Of a DNA stretch of 64,000 nucleotides, positions 63,537 to 64,000 are shown one piece after another. Position numbers and translations under genes: made by a program. Numbering within the stretch: position 1 is the stretch's first letter; every line of letters starts with the position of its first letter. This DNA is from Lachnospiraceae bacterium (GTDB taxonomy: Bacteria > Bacillota > Clostridia > Lachnospirales > Lachnospiraceae). The DNA is taken from contig CAJTAL010000003.1 of assembly GCA_910574285.1 (NCBI GenBank), positions 178,759-242,758 of the forward strand. Reading direction: 5' to 3'. Under the pieces are notes generated by a model. That model did not search any database and had not been told where the DNA came from. It saw nothing but the letters and a program-made list of their open reading frames with translations.

Positions 63537-64000
63537 TATAGGGTTGTCTCATGAAGACTTTATCATCTATTTTTCAAATTATAAGATAAAATGTGATTTT
63601 AAAATATAGCCTTTGCAACTTTTCAACGGCTATAGCCCCAAAAAAGCGCGCAAAGTTCCCCTATCGTCTAATCTGCATTTTTTTTGAAGAGTCAAGGTCC
63701 TATTTTAGTAAAAACTTGGTATTGGATCAAAGATCCATTTTAGCACAATAGAAAAATCATCTGTTATCTCATCAATCACATCTATTACCAATTTTCTGTC
63801 TTTTGGAGCATCTATCTGCATTAACCGAATGATGTTATATGCTGTTTTCCGTAATACAGATAGTACATTCTTAGATTTTCTTGCTGTACTCTTATCTTCC
63901 AGAAAGTCCTCATCCAGGACATAATGCAGACAGTTCTCAATCCGCCAGTGATCTCTTTTATATCTTGCAAACTCTTCCGCCGTCAAAACATGATTCGATA
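63537..64000 (-). mobile_element. insertion sequence of ISAs1 type, right part cut by window
   Basis: The transposase fragment and about 165 bases of downstream sequence are visible. A possible outer end lies near TAGGGTTGTCTCATGAAG at 63538-63555, but the other end and target duplication are outside the window. The left boundary is therefore approximate. It stops about 20 bases from the -35 of the antisense promoter. Confidence 0.5.
63705..64000 (-). CDS. ISAs1-family transposase, C-terminal part
   Basis: The frame is open to the window edge, so the start is missing. About 98 residues are seen. VLTAEEFARYKRDHWRIENCLHYVLDEDFLEDKS is the typical ISAs1/DDE_Tnp_1 C-terminal block with the catalytic Glu of the DDE triad in the RIEN helix, and VLSVLRKTAYNIIRL follows. 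The enzyme moves its own element by cut-and-paste or copy transfer. Confidence 0.85.
   Translation of the reverse strand, partial: SNHVLTAEEFARYKRDHWRIENCLHYVLDEDFLEDKSTARKSKNVLSVLRKTAYNIIRLMQIDAPKDRKLVIDVIDEITDDFSIVLKWIFDPIPSFY

Overview
The window looks like the chromosome of a low-GC Gram-positive gut anaerobe, most likely a Lachnospiraceae-type Clostridia member. This is inferred from strong AGGAGG-type ribosome sites, sigma-A promoters, one flagellin, an MscL channel, AAA-like ATPase/PD-(D/E)XK fusion proteins and a very large surface-polysaccharide region. No tRNA, rRNA or CRISPR array was seen.

Layout. 1-6585: end of an AT-rich polysaccharide locus (flippase cut by the window edge, glycosyltransferases, a UDP-galactopyranose-mutase-like flavoprotein, a TupA-like ATP-grasp protein, a methyltransferase). 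6899-8491: an AAA ATPase/nuclease-like protein. 8647-15981: the most unusual part, a four-gene operon behind two near-consensus promoters separated by short tandem repeats. It encodes an Elp3/RaSEA-like radical SAM protein, an ATP-grasp/radical SAM fusion, a carboxynorspermidine-decarboxylase-like PLP enzyme and a large four-helix membrane protein with a long pentapeptide-repeat tail. 15923-17494: a convergent O-antigen-ligase-type polymerase. 17794-20668: two paralogous secreted proteins flanking a small membrane-anchored protein.

20.8-50.3 kb is a long run of sugar and glycan genes: ketoisomerase/aminotransferase pair, ATP-grasp, epimerases, HAD proteins, methyltransferases, nucleotidyltransferase, UDP-sugar dehydrogenase, GT2/GT4/WbsX/FkbM enzymes and an Rpe-like epimerase. 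It is a mosaic: the first half is very AT-rich, the second half is closer to the flanks. It carries several scars: a legB-like gene split into two remnants around a dehydrogenase/epimerase cassette, a decayed copy of the nucleotidyltransferase, and two genes frameshifted at G tracts (G10 and G6), each restored by removing one G. A Rossmann-like module of about 100 residues recurs about a dozen times, alone or fused to different enzymes. No initiating transferase, flippase or polymerase is visible in this stretch.

50.3-57.3 kb is accessory: a small unknown gene, a two-gene unit (membrane protein plus a 903-residue HExxH protein), a second AAA ATPase/nuclease protein and a LytTR regulator. 57.6-62.9 kb holds two glycosyltransferases with a shared C-terminal module around mscL, followed by flagellin, suggesting a flagellin-glycosylation neighbourhood. 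63.2-63.5 kb is a strong candidate for a par/Fst-like type I toxin-antitoxin locus, and the window ends inside an ISAs1-type transposase.
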